A stretch of 64,000 nt of DNA from positions 4,258,501 to 4,322,500 of the forward strand of contig NZ_CP099399.1 in assembly GCF_024721175.1 (NCBI RefSeq), written 5' to 3'. A model generated the notes under the pieces. The model was not told the origin of the DNA and searched no databases. It was given only the letters and a program-made list of their open reading frames with translations. Made by a program: the position numbers and the translations under genes. The stretch's first letter is position 1. The number at the start of each line of letters is the position of its first letter. The stretch comes from Rhizobium sp. Pop5. GTDB taxonomy: Bacteria; Pseudomonadota; Alphaproteobacteria; Rhizobiales; Rhizobiaceae. This document shows positions 28,132 through 38,557 of the stretch, piece by piece.

Positions 28132-30557
28132 ATGAAATTCACGCTCTCCTGGCTGAAAGAGCATCTGGAAACCGATGCGGGCCTCGATGAAATCTGCGCG
28201 CGCCTCACCGAGATCGGGCTGGAGGTGGAGGATGTCGACGACAAGGCGGCGTTCAAGCCCTTCGTCATCGCAAGGGTTGTCTCGGCGGAAAAACATCCGC
28301 AGGCCGACCGTCTGAAGGTGCTGATGGTCGATACCGGATCCGGCGCGCCGGTTCAGGTCGTCTGCGGCGCCCCGAATGCGCGCACCGGCCTCGTCGGCGC
28401 CTTCGCTGCACCCGGAACCTATGTTCCCGGCATCGACGTGACGCTCGCCGTCGGCAATATTCGCGGTGTCGAAAGCCGTGGCATGATGTGCTCCGAAAAG
28501 GAGCTTGAGATATCCGACAGCCACGACGGCATCATCGATCTGCCCGAAGATGCGCCGGTCGGAGCGAGTTATGCGACGTACGCCCATCTTGATGACCCGG
28601 TCATCGAGATCAATCTGACGCCGAACCGGCCGGACTGTACCTCGATTCACGGCATCGCCCGCGATCTCGCTGCCTCCGGTCTCGGCAGACTGAAAACGCA
28701 CCCCGCTCCCTCCTTCGCCGTCGAAGGCGAGACGCCGGTCAAGCTGACGCTCGATCTCGATGACCCGAAGCTCTGCCCCGGCTTCTCGCTGCGCCTCGTG
28801 CGCGGCGTGAGAAACGGCCCGAGCCCGCGCTGGATGCAGCAGCGGCTCATCGCCATCGGCCTGCGCCCCATCAATGCACTGGTCGATATCACCAACTACA
28901 TGACCTTCGATCAGGGCCGGCCGATGCACGTCTTCGACGCCGCCAAGGTCAAGGGCAGCCTGACGGTGCGCCGCGCCAGAGAAGGCGAGACCGTGCTGGC
29001 GCTCGACCAGCGCGAATACAAGCTCGGCCGGAACAATGTCGTCATCTCCGATGAGGATGGAATCGAATCGATCGGCGGCATCATGGGCGGCGAACATTCC
29101 GGCTGCGACGAGAACACCATCGACGTGCTGATCGAGTCCGCTCTCTGGGACCCGATGAACATCGCCAAATCGGGCCGCAGCCTTGGCATCATCACCGATG
29201 CCCGCTACCGCTTCGAACGCGGCGTTGACCCGGAATATATGGTCCCCGGTCTCGAGCGCACGACGGAACTGGTGCTCGAACTCTGCGGCGGCACGGCCGC
29301 CAGGGCTGAAGTCGTCGGCTACAAGGGCTATGAGCCGAAGATCGTCGAGTTTCCGTTCTCCGAGGTCAAGCGTCTGACCGGTCTCGAGATTCCCGTCGAG
29401 GAGATGAAGCAGATCCTAAGCCGGCTAGGCTTCACTGTGGGCGCCGGCGATATCGGGTCTTGCTCTGTCGCCGTTCCTTCCTGGCGCCCCGATGTCGACG
29501 GCAAGGCCGATCTCGTCGAGGAGGTCATGCGCATCCACGGCGTCGACAATATCAAGCCAGCGCCGCTTGAAGGCCATGCCGCCGTCAACGGCAGGATCCT
29601 GACGACGCTGCAGATCCGCACCCGCGCGGCCAAGCGCGCCCTTGCCTCGCGCGGCATGCTGGAGGCCGTCACCTGGTCCTTCATTCCGGAAGATCAGGCA
29701 AAGCTCTTCGGCGGCGGTTCCGCGGCCCTCAAGCTTGCCAACCCGATCGCTGCCGAAATGTCTGATATGCGCCCCTCCCTGCTGCCGGGCCTGCTGACAG
29801 CTGCCCAGCGCAATGCTGACAAGGGTTATGGCGATGTGGCGATCTTCGAAGTCTCGGGTACCTATGAGAACGACCGGCCGGAAGGCCAGCGTCGGGTTGC
29901 CGGCGGTATCCGCCGCGGTTCGGCCTCACTATCTGGTGCGGGCCGCATGTGGTCCAACGCCGCCAAGGGCGGCGGCAAGCCGGTCGATGTCTTTGACGCC
30001 AAGGCAGATGCTCTCGCCGTCATTGAAGCCTGCGGCCTGCCGATGGCCAATATCCAGATCGAGCAGGGGGGCCCGAATGGTATCATCCCGGCCGCTCCGG
30101 CACGATCAAGATGGGACCGAAAGTCGTGCTCGGCTATTTCGGCGAATTCCATCCGCTGACGCTGGAAGCGCTCGATGTCTCCGGCGCTCTGTGCGGCTTC
30201 GAAGTCTATGTCGATGCCATGCCCGAAGCGAAACGGAAGGCGACGCGCACCAAGCCGGCGTTGGAACTGTCACCCTTCCAGGTGGTCCGGCGCGATTTCG
30301 CCTTCGTCGTCGACAGGACGGTGGAAGCCGGCGCCATCATCAAGGCCGCGACCGGCGCTGACCGCAAGCTGATCACCGGCGTCAACGTCTTCGACATCTT
30401 CGAGGGCGCATCGGTGGGTGAGGGCAAGAAGTCGGTGGCGATCGAGGTTCAGATCCAGCCGGTCGAGCGCACGCTGACGGACGAGGATTTCGAGGCGCTG
30501 ACTGAGAAGATCGTGGCGAGCGTCACGAAATTCACCGGCGGCGTGCTCAGAAGCTGA
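28132..30557 (+). CDS. pheT: Phenylalanine-tRNA ligase beta subunit, with one-base frameshift in the assembled sequence
   Basis: About 808 residues if one base is restored. Domains in order: B1 and tRNA-binding OB-fold (residues about 40-150; [14 protein letters not shown]), B3/B4 ([18 protein letters not shown]), B5, the catalytic-like core, and the C-terminal ferredoxin-fold anticodon-binding domain ([17 protein letters not shown]). The frame is lost near 30075, where the sequence reads GGCCCGAATGG; adding one G (CCGGAATGG) gives the conserved Gly-Pro-Glu-Trp-Tyr-His and rejoins the frame that runs to 30557. PheT is essential, so this is very likely a sequence or assembly error, not a pseudogene. 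Confidence 0.95.
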
Positions 30558-30582
30558 TCTCGATCAGCGTTGGCAAATAGCG

Positions 30583-30610
30583 GACCGGTCGCCAAAGCGG
30601 CCGGTCTTTT
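30583..30610 (+). terminator. Rho-independent terminator after pheT
   Basis: GACCGGTCGC, loop CAAA, GCGGCCGGTC (one G-T pair), then TTTT. Ten-pair stem 25 bases past the pheT stop. The final T is shared with the stop codon of the convergent gene. Confidence 0.85.
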
Positions 30611-30969
30611 CACATGTGAAGATGGTAGAGCTTGCTGACGATCGTCCATCGGCCTTCGATCTTCAGCAGCGAGAGATAATCGGTAAAACGCATTCCGGCG
30701 AAATCGTCGGTGACTTTGACGCTTGCCGCATCGCCTTCGACATCGACGCTCTGGATGTCCATGAAGGGCTGCGTGCCGGGTGGAGCCGGCTCCTCGGCAA
30801 GGATCGCGGCGATGAATTCGTCCCGCGTCAGCCATTCGACGGCATTCTGGTAATAGCCGATGATCGAGCTTTTGGGGTGAAAGGCCTTTTTCAAGGCTGC
30901 CTCATTGGCGAAGGCCATGCCTTCGACATAGAGATGAACCGTCTTTTCGACTGCCTGCCTGTCCGACAT
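30610..30969 (-). CDS. NTF2-like protein (putative lumazine-binding family)
   Basis: 119-residue protein of the NTF2-like superfamily, closest to the putative lumazine-binding family (PF12893 type). It begins DRQAVEKTVHLYVEGMAFANEAALKKAFHPKSSIIG and ends DYLSLLKIEGRWTIVSKLYHLH, both typical. Such proteins are small binding or isomerase folds, mostly without known reaction. Single gene, convergent with pheT, downstream of the aldo/keto reductase on the same strand but 90 bases apart. Confidence 0.82.
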   Translation of the reverse strand: MSDRQAVEKTVHLYVEGMAFANEAALKKAFHPKSSIIGYYQNAVEWLTRDEFIAAILAEEPAPPGTQPFMDIQSVDVEGDAASVKVTDDFAGMRFTDYLSLLKIEGRWTIVSKLYHLHM

Positions 30970-31023
30970 GTTTTCATCCCGTTATCTGCGATGGGGATAA
31001 ATAGCTTCGCCGGCCGCGAAGGC

Positions 31024-31056
31024 AAGCCCGGCCGGTTGCGACGGCCGGGCTTTTCC
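31024..31056 (+). terminator. Hairpin near the aldo/keto reductase stop
   Basis: AAGCCCGGCC and GGCCGGGCTT form a 10-pair stem around GGTTGCGAC, followed on the plus strand by TTCC. It ends 4 bases before the reductase stop on the opposite strand. The T tract is on the plus side, so as a terminator for the minus-strand gene it is imperfect; probably acts in both directions. Confidence 0.5.
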
Positions 31057-31059
31057 GTT

Positions 31060-32055
<996 letters not shown>

Positions 32056-32183
32056 ACTGCGCGCCTTTGCTGAGCTGATCTGAACCGCATGAGGGATCGT
32101 TGCGGTACGGACAGACCATATCGGCGCAGCATCAATCAGAAAATCCGTGCAGTTTTTAACAGGCTGTTCTATCATTTCGACCA

Positions 32184-33092
32184 ATGAACAGGACACAGCT
32201 TTCCCAACTCGCCGTTCTCGCCGCCGTCTCGGAGCATCGCAGTTTCCGGGCTGCGGCCAAGGAGCTTCTCGTCGCCCCCTCGGCGGTCAGTCATGCAATC
32301 TCGAGCCTGGAAGAAAGTCTTGGTGTCAGGCTTCTGGCGCGCACGACCCGCAGCGTCGCGCCGACCGAGGAAGGCCGTCTGCTTCTCGAAAGGCTCCGCC
32401 CCGCGCTGGAGGAGATCGGCATTGCGATCGAGGCGGTCAACGATACGCGCGGCAAACCGGCGGGAAACCTCCGCATCACCGCGCCACGCTTCGCCTCCGA
32501 TATTCTCCTCGCACCGCGGCTTGGCGATTTTCTCAACCTCTATCCCGATATCACGCTGGAGGTCGCCAATGAGGACGGCTTCACCGATATAGTCAAGGAA
32601 GGTTTCGATGCCGGCATCCGGCTGGAGGAGAGTCTGGAGGCTGATATGATCGCGGTCAGGATCTCGCCCAATCTGACGACGGTCATCGCCGCCTCGCCGG
32701 AATATTTCGAGCGCTATCCGAAACCCGAGCACCCCCGAGATCTCGTCCGCCACCGCTGCATCAAGCGACGCTTCACCAATGGTTCCATCTATCGCTGGGA
32801 ATTCGAAAAAGACGGCCAGGAACTGATCGTCGCGATCGATGGGCCGCTGATTGTTAGCGAGGATCGCCTGGCTCTTCTTGCGGCGCTGAATGGCGCCGGA
32901 CTTGCCTATCTCTTCGACATGCGGGTGCATACCGAGCTGGCGGCCGGGAGGCTTGTGCGAGTGCTGGAGGACTGGTGCGCGCCCTATCCCGGGCCGTTTC
33001 TCTATTATCCGACCCGGCGGCAGATGCGGCCGGCGCTGCGCGCCTTTATCGATTTTTTCAGATATGCCGAAAGGGAGATGGGCGGCCGGTAA
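32184..33092 (+). CDS. LysR family transcriptional regulator
   Basis: 302-residue LysR regulator. The N-terminal helix-turn-helix is at residues 4-62 ([28 protein letters not shown]), the rest is a periplasmic-binding-type effector domain with the conserved LRITAPRFA linker and [21 protein letters not shown]. It probably controls the divergent aldo/keto reductase. Belongs to the same subgroup as the LysR at 52756-53652, with which it shares the pattern TTRSV at the end of the DNA-binding domain. Confidence 0.93.
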   Translation: MNRTQLSQLAVLAAVSEHRSFRAAAKELLVAPSAVSHAISSLEESLGVRLLARTTRSVAPTEEGRLLLERLRPALEEIGIAIEAVNDTRGKPAGNLRITAPRFASDILLAPRLGDFLNLYPDITLEVANEDGFTDIVKEGFDAGIRLEESLEADMIAVRISPNLTTVIAASPEYFERYPKPEHPRDLVRHRCIKRRFTNGSIYRWEFEKDGQELIVAIDGPLIVSEDRLALLAALNGAGLAYLFDMRVHTELAAGRLVRVLEDWCAPYPGPFLYYPTRRQMRPALRAFIDFFRYAEREMGGR

Positions 33093-33122
33093 GGAATACA
33101 GTGCCGCCCGTATCCTTCTTCG

Positions 33123-33620
33123 TCAGGCAGCCTTCGCCTTCTGGTTTGCCGCCGTGGTGGCGAGCTGGGAGAGGATCTTGTCGGTCGCTGCTTCCTCCTG
33201 CAGGGTCTGGTCGAGTAGGCCGACGACATCCTTGAGGCCGAGCGTCGCGGCCCAGGTCTTCAGTGTACCGTAGCGAGCGATTTCATAATGCTCGACGGCC
33301 TGGGCAGCCGAGATCAGGCCGGCATCCAGCGCCTGCGTGCCCTTGAACTCATCGATGATTTCCTCGCCTTCGGCGATAATGCCCTGGATCGCCTCGCAGG
33401 TCTTGCCCTGGGCGCGTTTGCCGATCTTGTCGAAAACCTGCTGCAGGCGCTCGACGTGGCCTTCGGTTTGCTCGCGGTGTTTCTCGAAGCCCGCCTTCAG
33501 TTCGGAGGATTGCGCCGCGCGCGCCATCTTCGGCAGAGCGCGCAGTATCTGCCGTTCGGCAAAATAGATGTCCTTCAGCGTGTCGTAGAAGAGATCTTCC
33601 AACGTCTTTTCCTTGGCCAT
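33123..33620 (-). CDS. Ferritin-like DUF892 (YciE/YciF) protein
   Basis: 165-residue four-helix protein of the YciE/YciF family. Metal-type residues occur in ETLEDLFYDTLKDIYFAERQIL and in QAVEHYEIARYGTL near residue 110 and QTLQEEAATDKIL near 145. The family is linked to general stress and may bind iron. It starts at the ATG of MAKEKTLE after AACAAGGATCGAGAAA. Next to it, divergent, is an M15-like gene; both could respond to envelope or osmotic stress, but this is a guess. Confidence 0.87.
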   Translation of the reverse strand: MAKEKTLEDLFYDTLKDIYFAERQILRALPKMARAAQSSELKAGFEKHREQTEGHVERLQQVFDKIGKRAQGKTCEAIQGIIAEGEEIIDEFKGTQALDAGLISAAQAVEHYEIARYGTLKTWAATLGLKDVVGLLDQTLQEEAATDKILSQLATTAANQKAKAA

Positions 33621-33767
33621 TTTCTCGATCCTTGTTCTGGGAACGGCCGCGAATGCGGCGACACTATAAGAAGTGAACTTCGCGGAAATTGTTCCGAGCG
33701 ATTTCGGGTAGACGTGAAGTCTGCTCCAGGCGATGCTCCTGTCGTCGACAAGGAGAGAGGAGACGCC

Positions 33768-34385
33768 ATGCGAAAGCCGGGTTCGATGAAGGGTCTGGAG
33801 GATCTCGGCCGCGTCCGGCTGTCGCAGAATTTCTTCTTCCGCGATTTCCTGCATTCCGAAATCGCCGATTTCTACCGCATTCCCAATATCCCCGAGGATC
33901 CCGACCTGGCGATCGAAGCCGGCAAAAGACTTTGCGAGGAACTCCTGGAGCCGCTGCAGGCGACGTTTGGGCGCCTTCACATCCGCTCCGGCTATCGCTC
34001 GCCTGACGTCAACAGGTTCGGCAACGAGAACAATCTCAACTGTTCGACCAACGCCGCCACATCAGCCGATCATATCTGGGACATGCGTGATTTCGACGGC
34101 TGCATGGGCGCGACCGCCTGCATCGTCGTGCCGTGGATGGTCGACCGCTATAGCGACGAAAGCGATTGGCAACGGCTCGCCTGGTGGATCCACGACCACC
34201 TGCCTTATGCCGCTATATGCTTCTTCCCGAAACTATGGGCCTTCAATATCCAGTGGCACGAACGGCCGAAGCGGGTGATCCAGAGTTACGTCAGGCCGCG
34301 CGGCACCCTCACTAAGCCCGGCATGGCGAACTGGGAAGGCGACCACGCCGCTTTCTACGAGGGGTTTCCGACACTCAAAAGCTGA
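33768..34385 (+). CDS. Peptidase M15-like hypothetical protein
   Basis: 205-residue protein with the hallmark of the DD-peptidase/hedgehog fold: HIRSGYRSPDVN (about residues 72-83) and DHIWDMRD about 20 residues later, giving a His-Asp pair like that of M15 peptidases (His in SADHIWD). No signal peptide is apparent, unusual for a wall peptidase; the start is fixed by AGGAGAGAGGAG just upstream. The C-terminal half is rich in Trp and His (WWIHDHLPY, NIQWHERPKR). Function not established. Its end overlaps the convergent GNAT gene by 11 bases. Confidence 0.6.
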   Translation: MRKPGSMKGLEDLGRVRLSQNFFFRDFLHSEIADFYRIPNIPEDPDLAIEAGKRLCEELLEPLQATFGRLHIRSGYRSPDVNRFGNENNLNCSTNAATSADHIWDMRDFDGCMGATACIVVPWMVDRYSDESDWQRLAWWIHDHLPYAAICFFPKLWAFNIQWHERPKRVIQSYVRPRGTLTKPGMANWEGDHAAFYEGFPTLKS

Positions 34386-34818
34386 TGCGGTAGCGGATAT
34401 GGCCGTCGCTTTCGACATAGCTGTCGTAGAGCGCCCGGGCCGTCTTATTCCCTTCGCTCGTATGCCAATAGAGCCGCGACCACCCCTTCGCCTTGCTGAG
34501 CGCGATGAGATCGTCCATCAGCGCCCGCCCGACGCCTTTTCCACGTGCATCGGGATCGACGAAAAGATCTTCGAGATAGCAGTCCCTGCCGCGGATCCAG
34601 GTGCCCTCATGGGTAAGGTAGAGCGCAAAACCGATCACCCGGCCGTCGACTTCGGCGACGCGCATGGCGATTGCCGAGGCCGGATCGAAGACCCGGCGCC
34701 ATGTCTGATCGGTGATATCGGCATCGACAGTCACTTCGTAAAAGGCAAGATAGGCCGCCCAGAGTTCGCGCCAGCGGGCTTCGTCTTCCGGGCGGGCATC
34801 GCGTATCGTTACGGTCAT
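34375..34818 (-). CDS. GNAT family N-acetyltransferase
   Basis: 147-residue acetyltransferase. Motif A is LEDLFVDPDARGKGVGRALMDDLI (acetyl-CoA loop ARGKGVGRAL), with motif B YWHTSEGNKTARALYDSYVESDGHIRYRI. The pattern matches aminoglycoside/diamine-type GNATs that end in HIRYR. Starts 13 bases after the upstream aldo/keto reductase stop with a CAGGAAAG site, so the two are co-transcribed. Substrate unknown. Confidence 0.88.
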   Translation of the reverse strand: MTVTIRDARPEDEARWRELWAAYLAFYEVTVDADITDQTWRRVFDPASAIAMRVAEVDGRVIGFALYLTHEGTWIRGRDCYLEDLFVDPDARGKGVGRALMDDLIALSKAKGWSRLYWHTSEGNKTARALYDSYVESDGHIRYRISF

Positions 34819-34831
34819 GGGCTTTCCTGTT

Positions 34832-35779
34832 TCAGGCACCGGCTTCATCGAGCAGCGCCATCGCTTCCTGAGAAAGGGAAAGTGTCGCCGATTTCACCAG
34901 GCTTTCAAGCTGCGAAAGACTGGTCGCGCTGGCAATCGGCGCAGTCACGCCCTTTTTGCGTAAGAGCCAGGCAAGCGAGATTTCCGCGGGCTTGGCGCCG
35001 GTCTCGGCCGAAACCTGATCAAGCGCGGCGAGAATGCGCAGGCCCTTTGCATCGAGATATTGTGAAACGCGGCCTTCGCGGGCGCGGCCTTCCGTATCGG
35101 CCTTGCTGCGGTATTTGCCCGTGAGGAAACCGGCTGCGAGGCTGAAATAGGTGATGACGCCGATATCCTGCCTGATGCAGAGCGCCGCAAGCGGCCCTTC
35201 GAAGCTCGCCCGTTCGTAAAGATTGTATTCCGGCTGCAGCACGTCGTATCGCGGCAGCCCGGCCTTCTCGGCGGCGTCGAAGGAAGCTTGAAGCAGCGCC
35301 GCATCATAGTTCGAGCAACCGATAGCGCGGATCTTACCCTGCTGCTTCAGCTTGGCAAAGGCGCCGAGTGTCTCCTCGTGCGGCGTATCTGCATCGGGCC
35401 AATGCGAGAGATAGAGGTCGATGTGATCCGTTTGCAGCCGGCGCAGAGAATCCTCGACAGCTTTCAGGACATAGCTTTCCTTCAGCGTCTTCCCCTGTCC
35501 CATGTCCGAACCGACCTTGGTGATGATGACGGCCTTGTCGCGGGAAATCCCCGATTGCTTCAGCCAGCGCCCGATAATTTCCTCGGAATCGCCGCCCTTG
35601 TTGCCGGGAACCCAGGCGGAATAGACGTCGGCTGTATCGATCGTGTTGAAGCCCGCATCGAAGAAGGCATCGAGAATGGCGAAGGATGTTTTCTCATCGG
35701 CCGTCCAGCCGAAGACATTGCCGCCGAAGACGATCGGCGAGATCGAAAGACCTGTTTTTCCAAGCCGGCGCATTTCCAT
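34832..35779 (-). CDS. Aldo/keto reductase
   Basis: 315-residue AKR, a YajO/YghZ-like branch. Catalytic residues: Asp and Tyr in NTIDTADVYSAWV, Lys in AVIITKVGS, His in IDLYLSHWPD. NADPH-binding end: PIASATSLSQLESL. I prefer the ATG preceded by GGAGAGCGTC; a TTG four codons upstream is weaker. It lies in tandem with a GNAT gene. It reduces small aldehydes or ketones; no specific substrate can be read. Confidence 0.92.
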   Translation of the reverse strand: MEMRRLGKTGLSISPIVFGGNVFGWTADEKTSFAILDAFFDAGFNTIDTADVYSAWVPGNKGGDSEEIIGRWLKQSGISRDKAVIITKVGSDMGQGKTLKESYVLKAVEDSLRRLQTDHIDLYLSHWPDADTPHEETLGAFAKLKQQGKIRAIGCSNYDAALLQASFDAAEKAGLPRYDVLQPEYNLYERASFEGPLAALCIRQDIGVITYFSLAAGFLTGKYRSKADTEGRAREGRVSQYLDAKGLRILAALDQVSAETGAKPAEISLAWLLRKKGVTAPIASATSLSQLESLVKSATLSLSQEAMALLDEAGA

Positions 35780-35839
35780 GACGCTCTCCAAAATCGTTGC
35801 TTATGTGAAATCGCGGATACAGCAGAACGCCGGCCCGCA

Positions 35840-35884
35840 GCATGATGCCGAAAAGTGTGAGTGGGTTTTCGGACGGCATCATGC
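35840..35884. repeat. Rhizobial intergenic palindromic repeat, copy 1
   Basis: Inverted repeat GCATGATGCCG (35840-35850) / CGGCATCATGC (35874-35884), with inner AAAA...TTTTC also pairing. A second, diverged copy lies at 47236-47283. This type of short palindrome is common between genes in Rhizobium genomes; it forms a hairpin in RNA and may act in transcript ends. Confidence 0.7.
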
Positions 35885-36019
35885 GCTGACAATTTCAGCG
35901 TAACCTAGCGCGATCCAGACAAGAGGGAAGCCAAGTTTCCGTGATTTCAGCTTGCGCCATTGCGCCGCACCAGAGGCCTGAATATGGTTCGCGGAAAACC
36001 AGCTTTGGGAGATTGGATC

Positions 36020-37006
36020 ATGTTGCGTTTCGGTATCATTTCAACGGCTAAGATCGGCCGCGACAACGTCGTTCCAGCAATTCAGGACGCGGAAAACTGT
36101 GTCGTTACCGCAATCGCCAGCCGCGACCTGGCGCGTGCACGGGAGATGGCAGACCGCTTCTCGGTGCCGCATGCCTTCGGCTCCTATGAGGAGATGCTGG
36201 CCTCCGACACCATCGACGCCGTCTATATTCCGCTGCCCACCTCGCAGCATATCGAATGGTCGATCAAGGCAGCCGATGCCGGCAAGCACGTGCTCTGCGA
36301 GAAGCCGCTGGCGCTGAAGGCGAGCGATATCGACGCCGTGATCGCCGCCCGGGACCGCAACAAGGTGGTGGTCACCGAAGCCTATATGATCACCTATTCG
36401 CCGGTCTGGCAGAAGGTGCGTGCGTTGATCGACGAGGGTACGATCGGTTCGCTCCGGCATGTGCAGGGCGCCTTCACCTATTTCAACCGCGATCCCGCCA
36501 ATATGCGCAACGTTCCCGAGCTCGGCGGCGGCGGCCTTCCGGACATCGGCGTCTATCCCGTCATGAGCACGCGCTTTTCCACCGGCAAGGAGCCCCTCCG
36601 GGTCCAGGCGATCACCGAGCGCGATCCGGATTTCGGCACGGATGTCTATTCGAGCGTCAAGGCCGATTTCGGCGATTTCGAGCTGAGCTTCTATATCTCT
36701 ACGCAGATGGCCAACCGCCAGGTCATGGTCTTCCATGGCACCGATGGCTACATCGAGGTGAAGTCGCCGTTCAATGCCAATCGCTGGGGACCGGAAGAGA
36801 TCGAGCTTGCGGACCGCAGCCACAATGAATCGCGCATCTTCCGCTTCCAGGACAGCCGCCAGTACAGACGTGAGGTCGAGGCCTTCGCCCGGGCGGTGAA
36901 GAATGGCAAGGAAGAGATCGTCACGCTCGAAAATTCGAAGCTGAATCAGAAGGTGATCGACGCGATCTATCGGGCCAGCGAGAAGGACGGCTGGGAGGCG
37001 GTCTGA
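36020..37006 (+). CDS. Gfo/Idh/MocA family oxidoreductase
   Basis: 328-residue NAD(P)-dependent sugar or inositol dehydrogenase-type enzyme. The N-terminal Rossmann domain begins [20 protein letters not shown]; the family catalytic lysine motif is CEKPLAL (residues 92-98). The C-terminal alpha/beta domain contains the [13 protein letters not shown] loop. Start at the ATG after GGGAGATTGGATC. Isolated between a reductase and the GtrA operon. Could act on inositol or a sugar; no neighbouring catabolic genes to help. Confidence 0.9.
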   Translation: MLRFGIISTAKIGRDNVVPAIQDAENCVVTAIASRDLARAREMADRFSVPHAFGSYEEMLASDTIDAVYIPLPTSQHIEWSIKAADAGKHVLCEKPLALKASDIDAVIAARDRNKVVVTEAYMITYSPVWQKVRALIDEGTIGSLRHVQGAFTYFNRDPANMRNVPELGGGGLPDIGVYPVMSTRFSTGKEPLRVQAITERDPDFGTDVYSSVKADFGDFELSFYISTQMANRQVMVFHGTDGYIEVKSPFNANRWGPEEIELADRSHNESRIFRFQDSRQYRREVEAFARAVKNGKEEIVTLENSKLNQKVIDAIYRASEKDGWEAV

Positions 37007-37015
37007 TCATTCCGC

Positions 37016-37393
37016 TCATTCTGCGCGGAAGACGAAGCGCGAATATCCGAAGAAGCTGAAAATCATCGAGGCGAAGGTGGCGATCACCATCGCCGCGAGC
37101 GGCTGAAGTGTCGGCAGCGACAGCAGAAGGGCGGAATAAAGCCCGTAATTGACGAGGGCTGCCGTCACGCCGACCGAACCGTAGCGGAAGCCTTCAGCAG
37201 CAAGCGAACGGCCGGAGCGATCGAAGGTGAAGCTCCGGTTGAAAGCCCAGGTCGCCGCCATGGCGAAGGCGATTGCGATGAGCCGCGCCAGGAAAGGCCC
37301 GAGCGGCGTCAGCGCAAGCAGCGCCGACAGGAGGCCGGCATCGATGAGGAAGCCGATGCCGCCGGCGATCGCGAAGCGGACGAGTTTCTTCAT
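37016..37393 (-). CDS. GtrA family membrane protein
   Basis: 125-residue protein with four predicted helices (AGGIGFLIDAGLLSALLALTPL; LARLIAIAFAMAATWAFNRSFTF; VTAALVNYGLYSALLL; AAMVIATFASMIFSFFGYSRFVF), the standard GtrA layout. GtrA proteins flip undecaprenyl-linked glucose or other sugars across the membrane. It overlaps the glycosyltransferase by 4 bases, so the pair is coupled. Confidence 0.88.
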   Translation of the reverse strand: MKKLVRFAIAGGIGFLIDAGLLSALLALTPLGPFLARLIAIAFAMAATWAFNRSFTFDRSGRSLAAEGFRYGSVGVTAALVNYGLYSALLLSLPTLQPLAAMVIATFASMIFSFFGYSRFVFRAE

Positions 37394-38397
37394 GCCGCAT
37401 CCGCCTTGCCGCGGCCGGTGCGGGGTGCAGGCGTGGTTTCGCCGATCGGCGGTTTTGCCGCGCTCGGCGTCACCAGGCTCATATAGTGGATACGCAGCTG
37501 CTCGGCGCGGGCGCGCGCCACGGAATCGAGGATGACGCCCGCGGTAAACAGCATGAAGGAGATCATCATCAGCGCCATCGACAGCACCCAGGTCGGCATG
37601 CGGCTGACGAGGCCCGTCTGGAAATATTCCGCCAGCACCGGCGTCATGAAGCCGAGGCTTGCCAGCATGAAGGCGGCGCTGATCGTGCTGAAGAAGGCGA
37701 AGGGCCGTGTTTCCTTCATCAGCATCGCAAACATCCAGAGGATTTTGCCGCCGTCACGAAAAGTCGAAAGCTTGGAATGCGATCCGTCCGGCCGGCGCCC
37801 ATAGTCGAGCTCCAGCTCGCTGACAGGTAGTTTCAGCCGGGAGGCGTGTACGGACATTTCGGTTTCGATCTCGAAGCCGCCTGATACAGCCGGGAAACTC
37901 TTGACGAAGCGGCGGGAAAAAGCGCGGTAGCCGGAAAAGATGTCGCTGAAATCAGGGCCGAATATCGTTCGGTAGAGAAGGTTGAAAAGCCGGTTGCCGA
38001 GTGCATGGCCCTGGCGACCGGCGTCAGCATGCACGCCGCGGCGCGTTCCCACAACCATGTCGGCGCGCTCCGTCAGAAGCGTGCGCACCAGTTCCTCGGC
38101 ATCGGCAGGGGCATAGGTCCCGTCCCCGTCGGCCATGATGTAGATGTCAGCCTCGATGTCGGCAAACATGCGGCGCACGACGTGACCCTTGCCTTGGCGC
38201 CGCTCGCGCACAACATGCGCGCCGGCAAGCATCGCCTGCAGTGCGGTCCCATCGGTGGAATTGTTGTCGTAGACGTGGATCGCGGCATCCGGCAGCGTCG
38301 CCCGGAAACCCCGCACGACAGCGCCGATGGTCGACGCCTCGTTATAGCAGGGAAGCAGAACGGCTATAGCAAGATTATCGGTACGCGATCGGGCCAT
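37390..38397 (-). CDS. GtrB-like family 2 glycosyltransferase with C-terminal membrane helices
   Basis: 335-residue enzyme. Catalytic part: IAVLLPCYNEASTIGAVV at residues 11-28, VYDNNSTDGT at 42-51, metal motif MADGDGTYAP at 88-97, and AFSRRFVKSFP. Two C-terminal transmembrane segments (about residues 229-250 and 265-290) anchor it, as in DPM1/GtrB-type enzymes that make polyprenyl-phosphate sugars. It works with GtrA immediately downstream. A divergent large membrane protein lies 160 bases away and may use the lipid sugar. Confidence 0.88.
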   Translation of the reverse strand: MARSRTDNLAIAVLLPCYNEASTIGAVVRGFRATLPDAAIHVYDNNSTDGTALQAMLAGAHVVRERRQGKGHVVRRMFADIEADIYIMADGDGTYAPADAEELVRTLLTERADMVVGTRRGVHADAGRQGHALGNRLFNLLYRTIFGPDFSDIFSGYRAFSRRFVKSFPAVSGGFEIETEMSVHASRLKLPVSELELDYGRRPDGSHSKLSTFRDGGKILWMFAMLMKETRPFAFFSTISAAFMLASLGFMTPVLAEYFQTGLVSRMPTWVLSMALMMISFMLFTAGVILDSVARARAEQLRIHYMSLVTPSAAKPPIGETTPAPRTGRGKADAA

Positions 38398-38557
38398 GAC
38401 TTTACTCGTTACACAAAAGCCGCGCAGAGCCTAAACCACTCGGCGTTAATAAGACCCTATGACGCAGGCAAAATCGGCGGCCTTCGCAAACGGCTTTACA
38501 CTTTCTTGATCGGCAACGGCTAAGGTTCGGCCATCTGGAAACGGACCGCTAACCAAG

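Noticed and set aside
27037..29097. Long open antisense frame of nearly 690 codons across pheS-pheT
   Set aside because: High-GC codon bias leaves the complementary frame free of stops; it has no ribosome site or family and overlaps certain genes.
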